Assembly (NCBI GenBank): GCA_003133225.1
Contig: PKWL01000081.1
Coordinates: 12,641 to 70,484, forward strand
Source of the DNA: Janthinobacterium sp.
GTDB taxonomy: Bacteria; Pseudomonadota; Gammaproteobacteria; Burkholderiales; Burkholderiaceae_D
Reading direction: 5' to 3'
Length of the DNA: 57,844 nucleotides
The notes under the pieces are model-generated. The model made no database searches and had not been told where the DNA came from. It saw only the letters and a list, made by a program, of their open reading frames with translations. Made by a program: the position numbers and the translations under genes. Positions 1 through 8,421 of this stretch are shown piece after piece; positions within the stretch are counted from its first letter, which is position 1, and each line of letters opens with the position of its first letter.

Positions 1-569
1 GGGAGTTTCTCCAGCGAATACGTGGCAGCAGCACTCTGGCCCAAGTGCCGGTGGTGATTATTTCCGGTCTGGCCGAGGGCAATATGGCACTGGCCGGAGG
101 CGCGGCTGCCGTACTTCAAAAACCGATCAGCCGCGCCCAGCTGAAAGCATCGCTAGCCAATCTGGGCCTGCATCCAGCATCCGAACATACCCACACGGTC
201 CTAGTCGTCGATGATGATCCGAAAGCGGTCGAAGTGCTTGCCGCTTTCTTGCCAAGCCCGGCCTATGCGGTGGTGCGCGCGTATGGCGGCAACGAGGCGA
301 TTATCCTGGCCGAGCGGCTGCGACCGGACTTGATTTTGCTCGATTTGATGATGCCAGATGTGAGCGGATTCGATGTCGTTGAAGCGCTCCAGCGCAATAC
401 CAATACGGCGCGCATCCCGATCCTGGTGGTGACTGCCAAACAGATCACGGCGCACGACCGTGCCGTGCTAAATAGCAATCCGGGCAAGGTCATCCCCATT
501 GTGGAAAAATCCAAATTCAATCAAACCCGTTTGATCACCGAGGTAAGGCGCGCCTTGCTCTCACGTTAG
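1..569 (+). CDS. C-terminal part of a sensor protein with tandem receiver (REC) domains (partial)
   Basis: The reading frame is open from the left edge (codons from base 3), so this is the 3' end of a longer gene. The first ~55 visible residues are the end of one REC domain, with PVVIISG and the conserved Lys in LQKPIS. A complete second REC domain follows from HTVLVVDDDPKAVEV, with the phosphoacceptor Asp in LILLDLMMPD. The second domain shows VEKSKF where the conserved Lys region should be. Two receivers at a C-terminus are usual for hybrid histidine kinases, but the kinase core is outside the window. It is followed after 11 bp by a single-domain receiver and then a kinase, so it is probably part of one phosphorelay. 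The GTG at 45 is internal and not a credible start. Confidence 0.85.
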   Translation, partial: EFLQRIRGSSTLAQVPVVIISGLAEGNMALAGGAAAVLQKPISRAQLKASLANLGLHPASEHTHTVLVVDDDPKAVEVLAAFLPSPAYAVVRAYGGNEAIILAERLRPDLILLDLMMPDVSGFDVVEALQRNTNTARIPILVVTAKQITAHDRAVLNSNPGKVIPIVEKSKFNQTRLITEVRRALLSR

Positions 570-580
570 GGAGGTAGCAA

Positions 581-994
581 ATGGCCAGAGTTCTAATCAT
601 AGAAGACAATCCGGCGAACATGAAACTGGCCTCGCTTTTGCTGCGTAATGCTGGCCATACGGTGCTGTGCGCCGTCGATGCCGAGACCGGCTTGACCCTG
701 GCGCGGGCCGGCCAGATCGACTTGATCCTGATGGACCTGCAGCTGCCTGGTATGGACGGATTGGCGGCCACGACGGTGCTAAAACAGGATCCGGCCACCG
801 CCGCCATTCCCGTCATTGCATTGACCGCGCTGGCGATGAAAGAGGACCAGGAAAAAAGCCAGGCAGCCGGTTGCGATGCGTATCTCGCCAAACCTTTACG
901 CTATCAACAATTGTACGCATTGATTGACACGCTGTTGGCCAAGGGAACGCCGCCAGCGGCAAATACAGCCCATTCCAGACGGCAGACGCCGTGA
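581..994 (+). CDS. Single-domain response regulator (CheY/DivK type)
   Basis: A 137-residue stand-alone receiver domain. The acidic pair is in VLIIEDNPANMKL, the phosphoacceptor is Asp52 in LILMDLQLPGMDG, and the switch Thr and conserved Lys are in VIALTALAM and YLAKPLRYQQL. There is no output domain, so it should act by phosphotransfer or protein contact; DivK-like receivers are the closest recognisable subgroup. A good Shine-Dalgarno (GGGAGG) lies 8 bp before the ATG. Its stop overlaps the GTG start of the downstream kinase by 4 bp, which implies translational coupling. The exact signal and partner are not visible. Confidence 0.9.
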   Translation: MARVLIIEDNPANMKLASLLLRNAGHTVLCAVDAETGLTLARAGQIDLILMDLQLPGMDGLAATTVLKQDPATAAIPVIALTALAMKEDQEKSQAAGCDAYLAKPLRYQQLYALIDTLLAKGTPPAANTAHSRRQTP

Positions 995-2043
995 GCCGCG
1001 CCAGCGCCACCATCCTCATCGTCGATGATGAAATTCACAACCGCAAGCTGCTCGAAGCGCTGCTGCGCGCCGAAGGCTACCTGACGATAAGCGAGGCCAG
1101 CGGCGAAGCGGCGCTGGCCTCAATCGCACAATCGGCCCCGGATTTGATTTTGCTCGATATCATGATGCCGGGCATGGACGGCTACGAGATGGCGAGAATA
1201 CTCAAAGCTAACCCTGATACCGCGAATATCCCGATCATCATGGTGACGGCCCAAATCGACCGCAGCGCCCGGCTGGCTGGTCTCAATGCCGGGGTGGAAG
1301 ATTTTTTGACGAAACCGGTAGACCGGGCCGAATTATGGTTGCGGGTGCGCAATCTACTGCGTTTGAAAGAAGCGCTGCAGCAATCGAAAAACAGCTTGCT
1401 TCAACTCTTAGCGCATCAGGAGCGGGTCAAAGAAGAAGAGCGTAAACGCATCGCGCGTGAAATTCATGACGACTTGGGACAAAATTTACTGGCTTTGCGA
1501 ATTGATATTTCAATGCTTCATTCGCGTACGGCCCGAGGCCATCCACGCCTTCACGCATGGGTCGGTGTTGCGCTCGAAAACGTCGATGCCACGATCAAAT
1601 CGGTCAAGTCCATCATTAACAATCTACGCCCTTTCGAACTGGAATTGGGATTGCAGGCGGCGATCGAATGGCAGTTAAAGGGGTTCCAGCGAACCAGCGG
1701 GATTGCATGCCACCTGACAATTGAAACGACGTTTGCTTTCGCGCTCCCGGATGAGCAAGCCCTGACGGTTTTCCGGATCTTGCAGGAATCGCTGAGTAAT
1801 ATTACGCGCCATGCGCGAGCGACCAAGGCCGAGATTACGCTAAGTCGGAATGATCGCGCATTTTCAATGACCGTAAAGGACAATGGCATCGGCATGAATC
1901 CGGATGACAGAAGAAAGGAAAATTCATTTGGACTCGTGGGAATCAAAGAACGCGTGAGTTCGCTTTGCGGCGAATTCATCATCAACAGTACCGGCGAGGG
2001 GACTGTTTTATCGATCAGCATCCCTTTTGAAAAAGAGGCTTGA
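991..2043 (+). CDS. REC-HisKA_3-HATPase hybrid (NarX/DegS-type histidine kinase with N-terminal receiver)
   Basis: A 350-residue soluble protein with no membrane segment. Residues ~7-120 are a receiver with phosphoacceptor Asp56 (LILLDIMMPGMDG) and the conserved Lys in FLTKPV. A short coiled linker follows, then a HisKA_3 dimerisation helix with the phosphorylated His159 in RIAREIHDDLGQ. A C-terminal HATPase domain has the N-box around ESLSNITRHA and glycines in DNGIGM and FGLVGIKER. HisKA_3 kinases normally phosphorylate NarL/FixJ regulators, and none is encoded next to it. It starts with GTG overlapping the preceding receiver gene, so the three upstream signalling genes form one operon. A receiver placed before the kinase suggests that it is itself controlled by an upstream kinase. 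Confidence 0.9.
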   Translation: MSRASATILIVDDEIHNRKLLEALLRAEGYLTISEASGEAALASIAQSAPDLILLDIMMPGMDGYEMARILKANPDTANIPIIMVTAQIDRSARLAGLNAGVEDFLTKPVDRAELWLRVRNLLRLKEALQQSKNSLLQLLAHQERVKEEERKRIAREIHDDLGQNLLALRIDISMLHSRTARGHPRLHAWVGVALENVDATIKSVKSIINNLRPFELELGLQAAIEWQLKGFQRTSGIACHLTIETTFAFALPDEQALTVFRILQESLSNITRHARATKAEITLSRNDRAFSMTVKDNGIGMNPDDRRKENSFGLVGIKERVSSLCGEFIINSTGEGTVLSISIPFEKEA

Positions 2044-2403
2044 AAGCGATTCGGCGCCCACCTTGATTCACGTCCCCAGTTTTCATTAGCAAAAACGGGG
2101 GTGTCGCTGCGAATTTCGTGGACAAGGCATGGCGGCGCCAGATCTTGCTGCGCACCTTATCCGGAAAAACGCAACGGAAAACTACCCCCGGCATTTTCAA
2201 GTCACCAACTGTTGTCGCGCCGCGGTGCGCAGCGATGTGTTTGGATCCCACATCAGCCCGCCAATAGCCACAAAAGCACGATCTGCGCCGTTTCTCCCTC
2301 AGCCGTCGGCCAAACAGTTGAACGCACTCGGGGATCGAAAATTTGATAACAAGTCGCTTTTGCTTTCAAGGCGATCAGTTGAGCTACTTATGAAAGAAAT
2401 GTG
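2044..2403. other. Intergenic region with one hairpin
   Basis: No convincing gene. A hairpin at 2074-2100 pairs CCCC-A-GTTTT with AAAACGGGG around a short loop, with one bulged A and no T-run. A similar hairpin recurs at 8069-8092. It may be a remnant of a mobile-element end. Confidence 0.4.
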
Positions 2404-3204
2404 ATGACGGCGATTTCAAGGTCAGATGTACAGTTCAGCAACGTTTTAGCCAGTAAGGTGCCGCAGGTCACCGTCATGTTCTGGTTGGTGAAGATCCTCG
2501 CGACGACAGTGGGCGAGACCGGCGGTGACGCTGTTTCAATGACGTTGAATCTCGGATATGGCGTCGCCAGTGTGATCTTTCTTTCGTTATTTGGTATCGC
2601 GCTTGCCAACCAGGTGGGGACGAAGCGCTATCACCCTTTCTCGTACTGGGCAGTCGTGGTCGCCACCACAACGGTCGGCACGACAATGTCAGACTATCTA
2701 GACCGCACGGCAGGATTCGGTTATGTGAAATCGTCAATAGCGCTGTTTTGCGGCGTCCTCGCCGTCCTTTTTATTTGGCGCCGTGTTGTTGGACGAATTA
2801 AGTTCGAGAACATCACGACAAAGAAGGAAGAAATCTTCTACTGGACGACGATTTTGGTCTCCAACACCTTGGGCACGGCGCTCGGCGATTTTGTTGCTAC
2901 CAGCGCCGGTCTCGGATTCGAGCGCGGCGCCCTCCTGTTCGCTGGCCTGATTGCACTTTTGGCTGCAGCGCATGTTTGGTTAAAGCGAATCCCGGCGAGT
3001 TTGCTTTTCTGGAGCGCGTATGTGATGACGCGGCCCCTTGGCGCCACGCTGGGTGACACCCTCACCAAATCTTACGCCGAAGGTGGCCTCCAGTTGAGCC
3101 GCATCTCTTCGTCCCTGACTATCGCGGCGCTCATGGTGGCGTTAATTTTGATGTTTCAAAGAAGACAGCCAAGCACCGACAGCCCTGCCCCGGCAGGACA
3201 GTAG
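2404..3204 (+). CDS. COG4705-type multi-spanning membrane protein with four internal repeats
   Basis: A hydrophobic protein of ~266 residues with about eight predicted membrane segments. It is built from four repeats whose conserved element is T-x-G-(E/T/A)-(T/A)-x-(G/S)-D: TTVGETGGD, TTVGTTMSD, NTLGTALGD and RPLGATLGD. This repeat pattern is that of the 'membrane-anchored protein' family COG4705/DUF347, whose biochemical function I do not know. The repeated acidic residues inside membrane segments suggest ion handling, but that is inference. GTG at 2401 and ATG at 2404 are adjacent; I prefer the ATG. The gene stands alone between gaps. Confidence 0.8.
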   Translation: MTAISRSDVQFSNVLASKVPQVTVMFWLVKILATTVGETGGDAVSMTLNLGYGVASVIFLSLFGIALANQVGTKRYHPFSYWAVVVATTTVGTTMSDYLDRTAGFGYVKSSIALFCGVLAVLFIWRRVVGRIKFENITTKKEEIFYWTTILVSNTLGTALGDFVATSAGLGFERGALLFAGLIALLAAAHVWLKRIPASLLFWSAYVMTRPLGATLGDTLTKSYAEGGLQLSRISSSLTIAALMVALILMFQRRQPSTDSPAPAGQ

Positions 3205-3436
3205 AGCTGACGGGCGCTACACGGGTGGACCGTGTCGGTGACTTCACGGCGGTATAAGAAATCGCGTTTGCGGGGTATTGCGTATGGAAGTAGTTCAGGG
3301 TAAAGTTCCTGGGCCTTGGCGCCCGCAACGCCGATCTCTTTGGCACTCGTTCTCGCTGTTAGCGCATAGGACCTTACATTAAGGGAAACAGTTGCTTGGC
3401 GCCGCCGCTCAAAATGACGTTATTCAAAGGGTAATA
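3205..3436. other. Intergenic region before the orphan parA-like gene
   Basis: About 230 bp with no recognisable gene. The in-frame codons upstream of 3437 could extend the ParA-like protein by 15 residues, but the Shine-Dalgarno (AAAGG at 3426-3430) supports the ATG at 3437. Confidence 0.4.
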
Positions 3437-4207
3437 ATGAAGCGCATAATATTTAACCAAAAAGGTGGAGTTGGCAAATCGACCATAGCCGTCAATCTTG
3501 CAGCAATTGCCTCTTATAATGGCAAGAGGACGCTGTTGATCGACATGGATGCGCAGTGCAACTCAAGTCGTTATTTGCTTGGTGACGCGGCGAAAGAAGT
3601 GGCGCCGACGATCGCCAATTATTTCGAGGAAACGCTGGGATATAGTTTTTTTCCGAAAGCGGCGAGTACCTACATCCACCCAACCCGGTTCGATAATCTG
3701 TTTTTGATGCCGTCCAGCGCCGGCCTTGGCGACCTTCAATCCAAGCTCGATTCACGTCACAAAATATATAAATTGCGCGACACACTGAATGAGTTGGGCA
3801 AGGAATATGATGAAATTTTCATTGATACACCGCCCGCATATAATTTCTTTACACAGTCCGCGCTAATCGCCGCTGACACCTGCCTGATTCCGTTTGATTG
3901 CGATGATTTTTCGCGAGAAGCGCTATATACGCTGATGGACAATGTCGCCGAGATTCGCTGCGACCATAATTCCGCGCTCCGCATCGAGGGAATTATAGTC
4001 AATCAATTTCAGCGCCGGGCGAACTTGCCTCAGCGCCTCGTTGATGAGTTGGTTGCGCAGGGCTTGCCCGTTTTTAACACCAAACTTTCCAGCTCGATCG
4101 TCATTCGTGAGTCGCATCAGCAATGCCTGCCTATGATTCATCTCGACAAGAACCATAAGTTAAGTAACGAATTTTCCGCCCTTTATGATGAGTTGTTGGC
4201 CGCTTAA
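3437..4207 (+). CDS. Orphan ParA/MinD-family ATPase
   Basis: A 256-residue cytoplasmic ATPase. It begins directly with the deviant Walker A motif (NQKGGVGKST, both lysines present), followed by Walker A' (LLIDMDAQ) and Walker B (DEIFIDTPP). Family members form nucleotide-dependent dimers that position DNA or protein cargo. No parB, centromere-like repeat or plasmid replication gene is nearby, so the cargo is unknown. The start at 3437 gives the N-terminus typical of the family and has AAAGG 6 bp upstream. Unlike the two ParA-like proteins near kdp in this window, its nucleotide-binding residues look intact. Confidence 0.9.
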   Translation: MKRIIFNQKGGVGKSTIAVNLAAIASYNGKRTLLIDMDAQCNSSRYLLGDAAKEVAPTIANYFEETLGYSFFPKAASTYIHPTRFDNLFLMPSSAGLGDLQSKLDSRHKIYKLRDTLNELGKEYDEIFIDTPPAYNFFTQSALIAADTCLIPFDCDDFSREALYTLMDNVAEIRCDHNSALRIEGIIVNQFQRRANLPQRLVDELVAQGLPVFNTKLSSSIVIRESHQQCLPMIHLDKNHKLSNEFSALYDELLAA

Positions 4208-4616
4208 CGTCTGTCACGAACGAGGGCGGGTGCGGCCCTCCCATCCAAAGGCCGATTGAAAAATCCAAACCGCCGGCGGCAGCTGGCAGCGAGCGCACCA
4301 GGTTCAGCCTCGGTCGCCATCAGCTCTGCAGATAATAGCTAAGCGCTCATCATTTGGCACGAGCCCAGCCCTAATCTGGTTCGCCACGGCGGGCATCATC
4401 TAGCACCCGCGCCCGGTGTCTGCGCGTTGCCATGACTTCACAGCTTGGGGCGGTCGCCTTGGTCGTTGATGCAAGGCCGGCAGGGGCGCCCCATGTCCGC
4501 CGCGCTCGCATTGGCGCCGGCGGGCGCTTGACTTTAGTGCTGCTCTTCTTACATTATTCGCTATTAGCCATCCCGTCCCATGCGAGACGTCTAGCAATTT
4601 GACTCAGAAAAAATAC
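4208..4616. other. Intergenic region, no gene seen
   Basis: About 400 bp of GC-rich sequence with no supported gene. GAGGGC/GCCCTC at about 4221-4240 could form a short hairpin after the ParA-like gene, but no T-run follows. Confidence 0.4.
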
Positions 4617-5189
4617 ATGACTGATCTCGACCCGAAATCCACCGCACTGGTACTAATTGACCTTCAAAACGGCATTATTGGCATGCCCCTGGCGCCGCGT
4701 TCAGGACAAGAGGTGCTAGCGGCGGGCAAAAGCCTGGCCCAGCTTTTTCGCGCCGCCGGAGCGCAGGTTGTGCTGGTCAACGTCGCCTTCGCTAGAGACT
4801 TCGCCGATGCCCCGACGCCGCTCGTGGATCGGCCCACGCCCCGACCGGAGGGTGGTCTGCCCGACGCCTGGAGCGAGCTGGCTGAGGGACTGGCGCAAGC
4901 TGGCGATATTCGTATCACGAAACGTCAATGGGGAGCCTTTTACGGCACCGAACTCGATCTGCAATTGAGCAGACGGGGCATACGGACGATTGTGTTAGGT
5001 GGCATTGCCACCAACTTCGGCGTCGAATCTACTGCTCGCCAAGCGTGGGAGCGTGGCTATAACGTTATTTTAGTGGAGCCTGCGTGCGCAAGCGCCTCGG
5101 CAGAATTGCATGAGATGACGATAGAGCATGTCTTGCCCCGCATCGCACGCGTGCTGCGCAGCACGAAAATTGGCTTTCTCCCAGGCTAA
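4617..5189 (+). CDS. Isochorismatase-family hydrolase lacking the usual nucleophilic Cys
   Basis: About 190 residues of the cysteine-hydrolase/isochorismatase fold. The catalytic Asp is in LVLIDLQNG and the Lys in RITKRQWGAFYGT. The usual Cys-Val pair is replaced by Gly-Val in GIATNFGVEST. Family members with Cys are amidohydrolases; members without it (for example PhzD) can still hydrolyse vinyl ethers. A nicotinamidase-type activity is therefore unlikely and the substrate is unknown. The ATG at 4617 is preferred over an in-frame TTG at 4599; neither has a strong Shine-Dalgarno. It is a single gene. Confidence 0.85.
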   Translation: MTDLDPKSTALVLIDLQNGIIGMPLAPRSGQEVLAAGKSLAQLFRAAGAQVVLVNVAFARDFADAPTPLVDRPTPRPEGGLPDAWSELAEGLAQAGDIRITKRQWGAFYGTELDLQLSRRGIRTIVLGGIATNFGVESTARQAWERGYNVILVEPACASASAELHEMTIEHVLPRIARVLRSTKIGFLPG

Positions 5190-5552
5190 AAATGTTACAG
5201 CCTAGCGAACGGTTTCCCCGACACGATCCCGGTATCGTGTCCTGTTCACGCGTTCAACCGTCTTGTTCAACGTCGATGAGATCGCTTTGTCGACCGATAA
5301 ATTGTACCTGGCTGGCGCGAAGCGGCCATGCGTGAAAACCATAGTTCTGGAATAGTGTCTGGGACAATTCGCCAAAATCTGCGGGCGGGCGCATATCCAT
5401 GGCAACTGGATTTCATGCTGAATACGTCCGTCAAACGCCGCGCCACTACGGGCGCGCAACAGCGCGGCATTTGCCTGGGAGTCAATCAATCTTCATTGGC
5501 ATTTCCTGGGCCTTGAACCACAGAGTTCCCGTGTTAAGGGTAGTATGCGTGA
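5190..5552. other. Intergenic region, no gene seen
   Basis: About 360 bp. Short open frames exist on both strands, but none has a ribosome-binding site or a recognisable product. CGATCCCGGTATCG at about 5224-5237 is a small imperfect palindrome. Confidence 0.4.
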
Positions 5553-6173
5553 ATGGAACCTAAACCTTCAGCTGCGTCGGCGCCGCCGTCAGATTCCCTT
5601 GGTGCAGGAAGCGAATCCGAATCCAACCAGACCGGGCAGAATATTGCGGCCGTTTTGGACTTCTATACGCGCGAAGAACAAAAGATAAGCCGCTCGCAGC
5701 GTTGCCTTGAATGGATCAGTAACTTTGTCGGACAACCGGTTTTTCTTGCCATTATTTTGGGTTTTGTTGCGCTTTGGATGCTCGCTAACATTATCTTGCG
5801 CAAGTTTGGCATGGTCGCATTCGATCCGGCGCCTTTTTTCTGGCTGCAAGGGATTGTGGGTCTGAGCGCGTTGTTGACAGCGACCTCGGTGTTGTCCACC
5901 CAGAACCGGCTTGCAAAAATTGCGGAACAACGGGCGCATCTGGACCTGAAAGTAACTCTATTGACAGAACAAAAGGTTGCCAAGCTAATTGACCTACTAG
6001 AGGAATTGAGGCGCGACTTGCCCAATGTCAAAAACCGCCATGATTCTCATGCCGCGGAACTGCAGCGGGCGATGAACCCGGAACAGGTGCTGGCCGCGCT
6101 CGATGAACGAAGTGAGTTGGAGCGAATGGCAGCTGCGGGACGACCCAAAAACAATGCGGGCGGCAGTGAATAA
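5553..6173 (+). CDS. DUF1003-family membrane protein
   Basis: A 206-residue protein. A Ser/Pro-rich N-terminus (~30 residues) is followed by a helix and two membrane segments (about residues 62-84 and 98-118: FLAIILGFVALWMLANII and WLQGIVGLSALLTATSVL). The sequence STQNRLAKIAEQRAHLDLKV is the DUF1003 hallmark. The C-terminal third is a charged, probably coiled-coil cytoplasmic tail. The family's function is not established; the layout suggests a small inner-membrane scaffold. It is monocistronic by spacing. Confidence 0.85.
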   Translation: MEPKPSAASAPPSDSLGAGSESESNQTGQNIAAVLDFYTREEQKISRSQRCLEWISNFVGQPVFLAIILGFVALWMLANIILRKFGMVAFDPAPFFWLQGIVGLSALLTATSVLSTQNRLAKIAEQRAHLDLKVTLLTEQKVAKLIDLLEELRRDLPNVKNRHDSHAAELQRAMNPEQVLAALDERSELERMAAAGRPKNNAGGSE

Positions 6174-6498
6174 AACCGCATTCCTTCAGTTTTAATTCGG
6201 ACATCCTGCACGAAACGGCGGTTTTTTGACGCTGAGACGGGCTTGGCCATGCTTGCGAAATGGTGTTCGCAAGCTCAAGATGAAACCGGACGATCACAAA
6301 GCGTTCCAAACCACGGACCGATACATCCCATATGGTATAAAATGTTCTTCACCGTTACGAAGGCTTTTTGGCAAGCTTTCGTTCCTCGCGCTACCCCTGT
6401 CGGAAAGCCACCTAATCATAAGGGCGGAAAAAAATGGCACCGACAATTCACTTTGGGCTTGAGCACCATCGTGCCAAGAGAGGAATCAGAGGAGGGAA
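6174..6498. other. Intergenic region with a possible terminator
   Basis: AAAACCGC (6172-6179) can pair with GCGGTTTT (6218-6225) and is followed by further T residues. The 38-nt loop is long for a rho-independent terminator. A frame from ATG 6342 to 6509 has no ribosome-binding site and no recognisable product. Confidence 0.35.
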
Positions 6499-7317
6499 GT
6501 GTTGAATAATTACTTATGTGAAAATTTGAAGAAATGTAAGGCTTGTCAATTGGAATTGAGCGGGCGTGTCTTTGGCCGGCTGATGCAGTTTTTCAGCTTG
6601 CTAATAATCGGCATTGTTCCCTGTAGTGGCGCCGAACTGATTGATTATCAATACCACGATCTTGTGATCAGCACTTGTAAAATCGACTTGCAACGGGATA
6701 CGGTGCGCATGTTCTGGAGGGATAGCGAGAAGCTGTTGCTGGGGCGCTTTCCTAGATTGCAAGCTTGGCTGCGGACGCAAGGAGACGACGTCGTCTGTGC
6801 GACCAATGCGGGCATTTATGACGAAGATTATCGACCGCGCGGTTTGTACATCGAGAAAGGTGTCACTCTACGCAAGTTGAATGTGCGCAAAAATGCCTAT
6901 GGCAATTTTTATTTGCAGCCAAATGGGGTTTTTCTCCTTCACGATCAAAAGGCCGATATTGTTGATACCGACCGCTTTGCCACCGAGCGCGAGGCTTTAT
7001 TCCCCGGTGTGCTGTTCGCCACTCAATCGGGTCCGCTTTTGATACAGAATGGAAAAATCAACACGATTTTTTCTACCCAGTCGGAGAACCGCTTGATCCG
7101 CAATGCCGTATGCACGACTTCGCCGCGCAACGTCGTGCTGGCGATATCTCGCGGCCCTATCAGTTTTTACGCGTTTGCGCAATTTTTGCTCGATAGAATC
7201 GGATGCACGGATGCGCTTTACCTCGACGGCAATATATCCCGCATGTACCCGGGAGAGGATTCTGATTTCGGCCCGAACTTCGGTGTTCTTATCGCCGTCA
7301 CCAAAAAGGCGCGATAA
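6499..7317 (+). CDS. Secreted phosphodiester-glycosidase-like protein (DUF2233/NAGPA-type)
   Basis: About 270 residues. A hydrophobic stretch MQFFSLLIIGIVPCSGA (from residue 29) ends in a plausible signal-peptidase site. The body carries the DUF2233 signature: CATNAGIYDEDYRPRGLYIE early, LFATQSGPLLIQNGKI in the middle and the acidic ALYLDGNISRMY near the end. Family members related to mammalian uncovering enzyme cleave phosphodiester-linked sugars, so a periplasmic role on envelope glycans is plausible. The start is uncertain: GGAGGG at 6491-6496 fits GTG 6499 or TTG 6502, while ATG 6583 would give the cleanest signal peptide. Confidence 0.8.
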   Translation: MLNNYLCENLKKCKACQLELSGRVFGRLMQFFSLLIIGIVPCSGAELIDYQYHDLVISTCKIDLQRDTVRMFWRDSEKLLLGRFPRLQAWLRTQGDDVVCATNAGIYDEDYRPRGLYIEKGVTLRKLNVRKNAYGNFYLQPNGVFLLHDQKADIVDTDRFATEREALFPGVLFATQSGPLLIQNGKINTIFSTQSENRLIRNAVCTTSPRNVVLAISRGPISFYAFAQFLLDRIGCTDALYLDGNISRMYPGEDSDFGPNFGVLIAVTKKAR

Positions 7318-7464
7318 ATGAGCTTGTTGTCCCAACGGGGCCACCAAACGGCAGTGCAGAGCAAGGCTGCCTCATTGATCAGTCGCGCGATGTGCTCGAT
7401 GAAAGGCGCCACCATGGCTGGCGCCGCGAACTGCGGACGCAACGTCGTATCGCATTAGCCAATG

Positions 7465-7869
7465 TCAATCGGGCTGTACCGCCTGGCTCACCATGGAGGC
7501 AATGCCGGCAAGCGGTTTTAGTAATTGCCTCGAAATTCCGTGGCGCGCCCCCAGATAATCCAAGGCATTGTAAGTTGCCCATATTTTCTGGCCGACGTCT
7601 TCCCACACCAGTATCTTAAGAGGCAGGTCGAGGGCTGCCAGCGGCGCGGCTTGAATGATGGGCGTGCCTGCGCTGGGGGTGCCGAAAATTAGCAACTGCG
7701 CATCCCGCATCGTCAACCCAACTCGTGCGGCGTCCGCCGCAAAGTTGATTCTGGAAAATATAGTGATTTCTTTTGCCGCTGCGATGGCAAGCAACCTGTC
7801 CATGGTCTGTTCTACGGAGTAGTTGCTAGGCACGGTGACCGTGCCCTTGTTTTGAGCGTGCGCAAACAT
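7465..7869 (-). CDS. DUF302-family protein
   Basis: About 134 residues with the DUF302 layout: an N-terminal helix (SVEQTMDRLLAIAAAKEITIFSRINF), then MRDAQLLIFGTPSAGTPII and a core ending in LPLKILVWEDVGQKIWATYN. DUF302 proteins are small alpha-beta proteins often found near copper or stress genes, with no defined activity. GGGGG sits about 6 bp before the ATG at 7869; an in-frame TTG at 7881 is the alternative. There is no clear signal peptide, though the N-terminus MFAHAQ could be the end of a lost one. Confidence 0.85.
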   Translation of the reverse strand: MFAHAQNKGTVTVPSNYSVEQTMDRLLAIAAAKEITIFSRINFAADAARVGLTMRDAQLLIFGTPSAGTPIIQAAPLAALDLPLKILVWEDVGQKIWATYNALDYLGARHGISRQLLKPLAGIASMVSQAVQPD

Positions 7870-8068
7870 GTTCACCCCCAAATATCGTCATGCAAAAAAA
7901 GAACGCGGCGGCACAAATCCGAACCAGCGACGATTTACGCCATCCTTCATCATTGGCTTCGGTTTGCCCAACGGGACCGGCTATCTTTATCCGACACTTG
8001 AGCGCTCGTGGCTGTAGCCAGATAGCACTTGCCGATGCTTGTTAGGGAGTTTGACATTCTCAGAAGTT

Positions 8069-8092
8069 CCCGATTTTATTGCTGAAAACGGG
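8069..8092. repeat. Hairpin similar to the one at 2074-2100
   Basis: CCCG-A-TTTT pairs with AAAACGGG across the loop ATTGCTG, leaving one bulged A. The hairpin at 2074-2100 has the same architecture and related bases. Both lie in gene-poor DNA, so an origin as mobile-element ends is possible but unproven. Confidence 0.4.
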
Positions 8093-8335
8093 TGGGCGTA
8101 GGTCCGAGAAGTATCAATGAACAGCCAAAAAAAGCGCGCATCATGTCATGTGCCGGTCATGACCATCATCCATAATGCGATCTGACGAGCAGCACGCTAA
8201 TGAGACTGAATCGGCACTGTCATGGTGGATGCATTGATGTAATTTGTAGCAAACGAAGCCGGTACGCTGCCGGTGTCGGGCGCCACTTTTGACAGCGTCG
8301 ATCTTTATTGAGGGCTATTTGTTTCATTATTGGCG

Positions 8336-8354
8336 TATCCTCCTGGATAGGATA
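8336..8354. promoter_or_regulatory. Palindrome TATCC-N9-GGATA, candidate metal-repressor operator
   Basis: TATCCTCCTGGATAGGATA is an inverted repeat (TATCC/GGATA) lying 7 bp upstream of a strong -35 element. The same palindrome, sharing 16 of 19 bases including TATCCTCCTGG, lies directly upstream of the CsoR/RcnR-superfamily gene at 12555-12830. That makes it a candidate binding site for that regulator. Confidence 0.55.
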
Positions 8355-8361
8355 ATTAACC

Positions 8362-8391
8362 TTTACATCGCCCCGGTTCCAAGTTTATAAT
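8362..8391 (+). promoter_or_regulatory. Strong sigma-70-type promoter
   Basis: TTTACA (8362-8367), 18-bp spacer, perfect TATAAT (8386-8391). Predicted transcription starts near 8398, 13 bp before a GGAG ribosome-binding site and the GTG of a short cysteine-containing frame. Confidence 0.6.
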
Positions 8392-8421
8392 TATTCTGTT
8401 TTCATTTTTTGGAGTCCCTTC

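Noticed and set aside
6342..6509. Possible small gene ahead of the DUF2233 gene
   Set aside because: No ribosome-binding site, no recognisable product, and it overlaps the next start.
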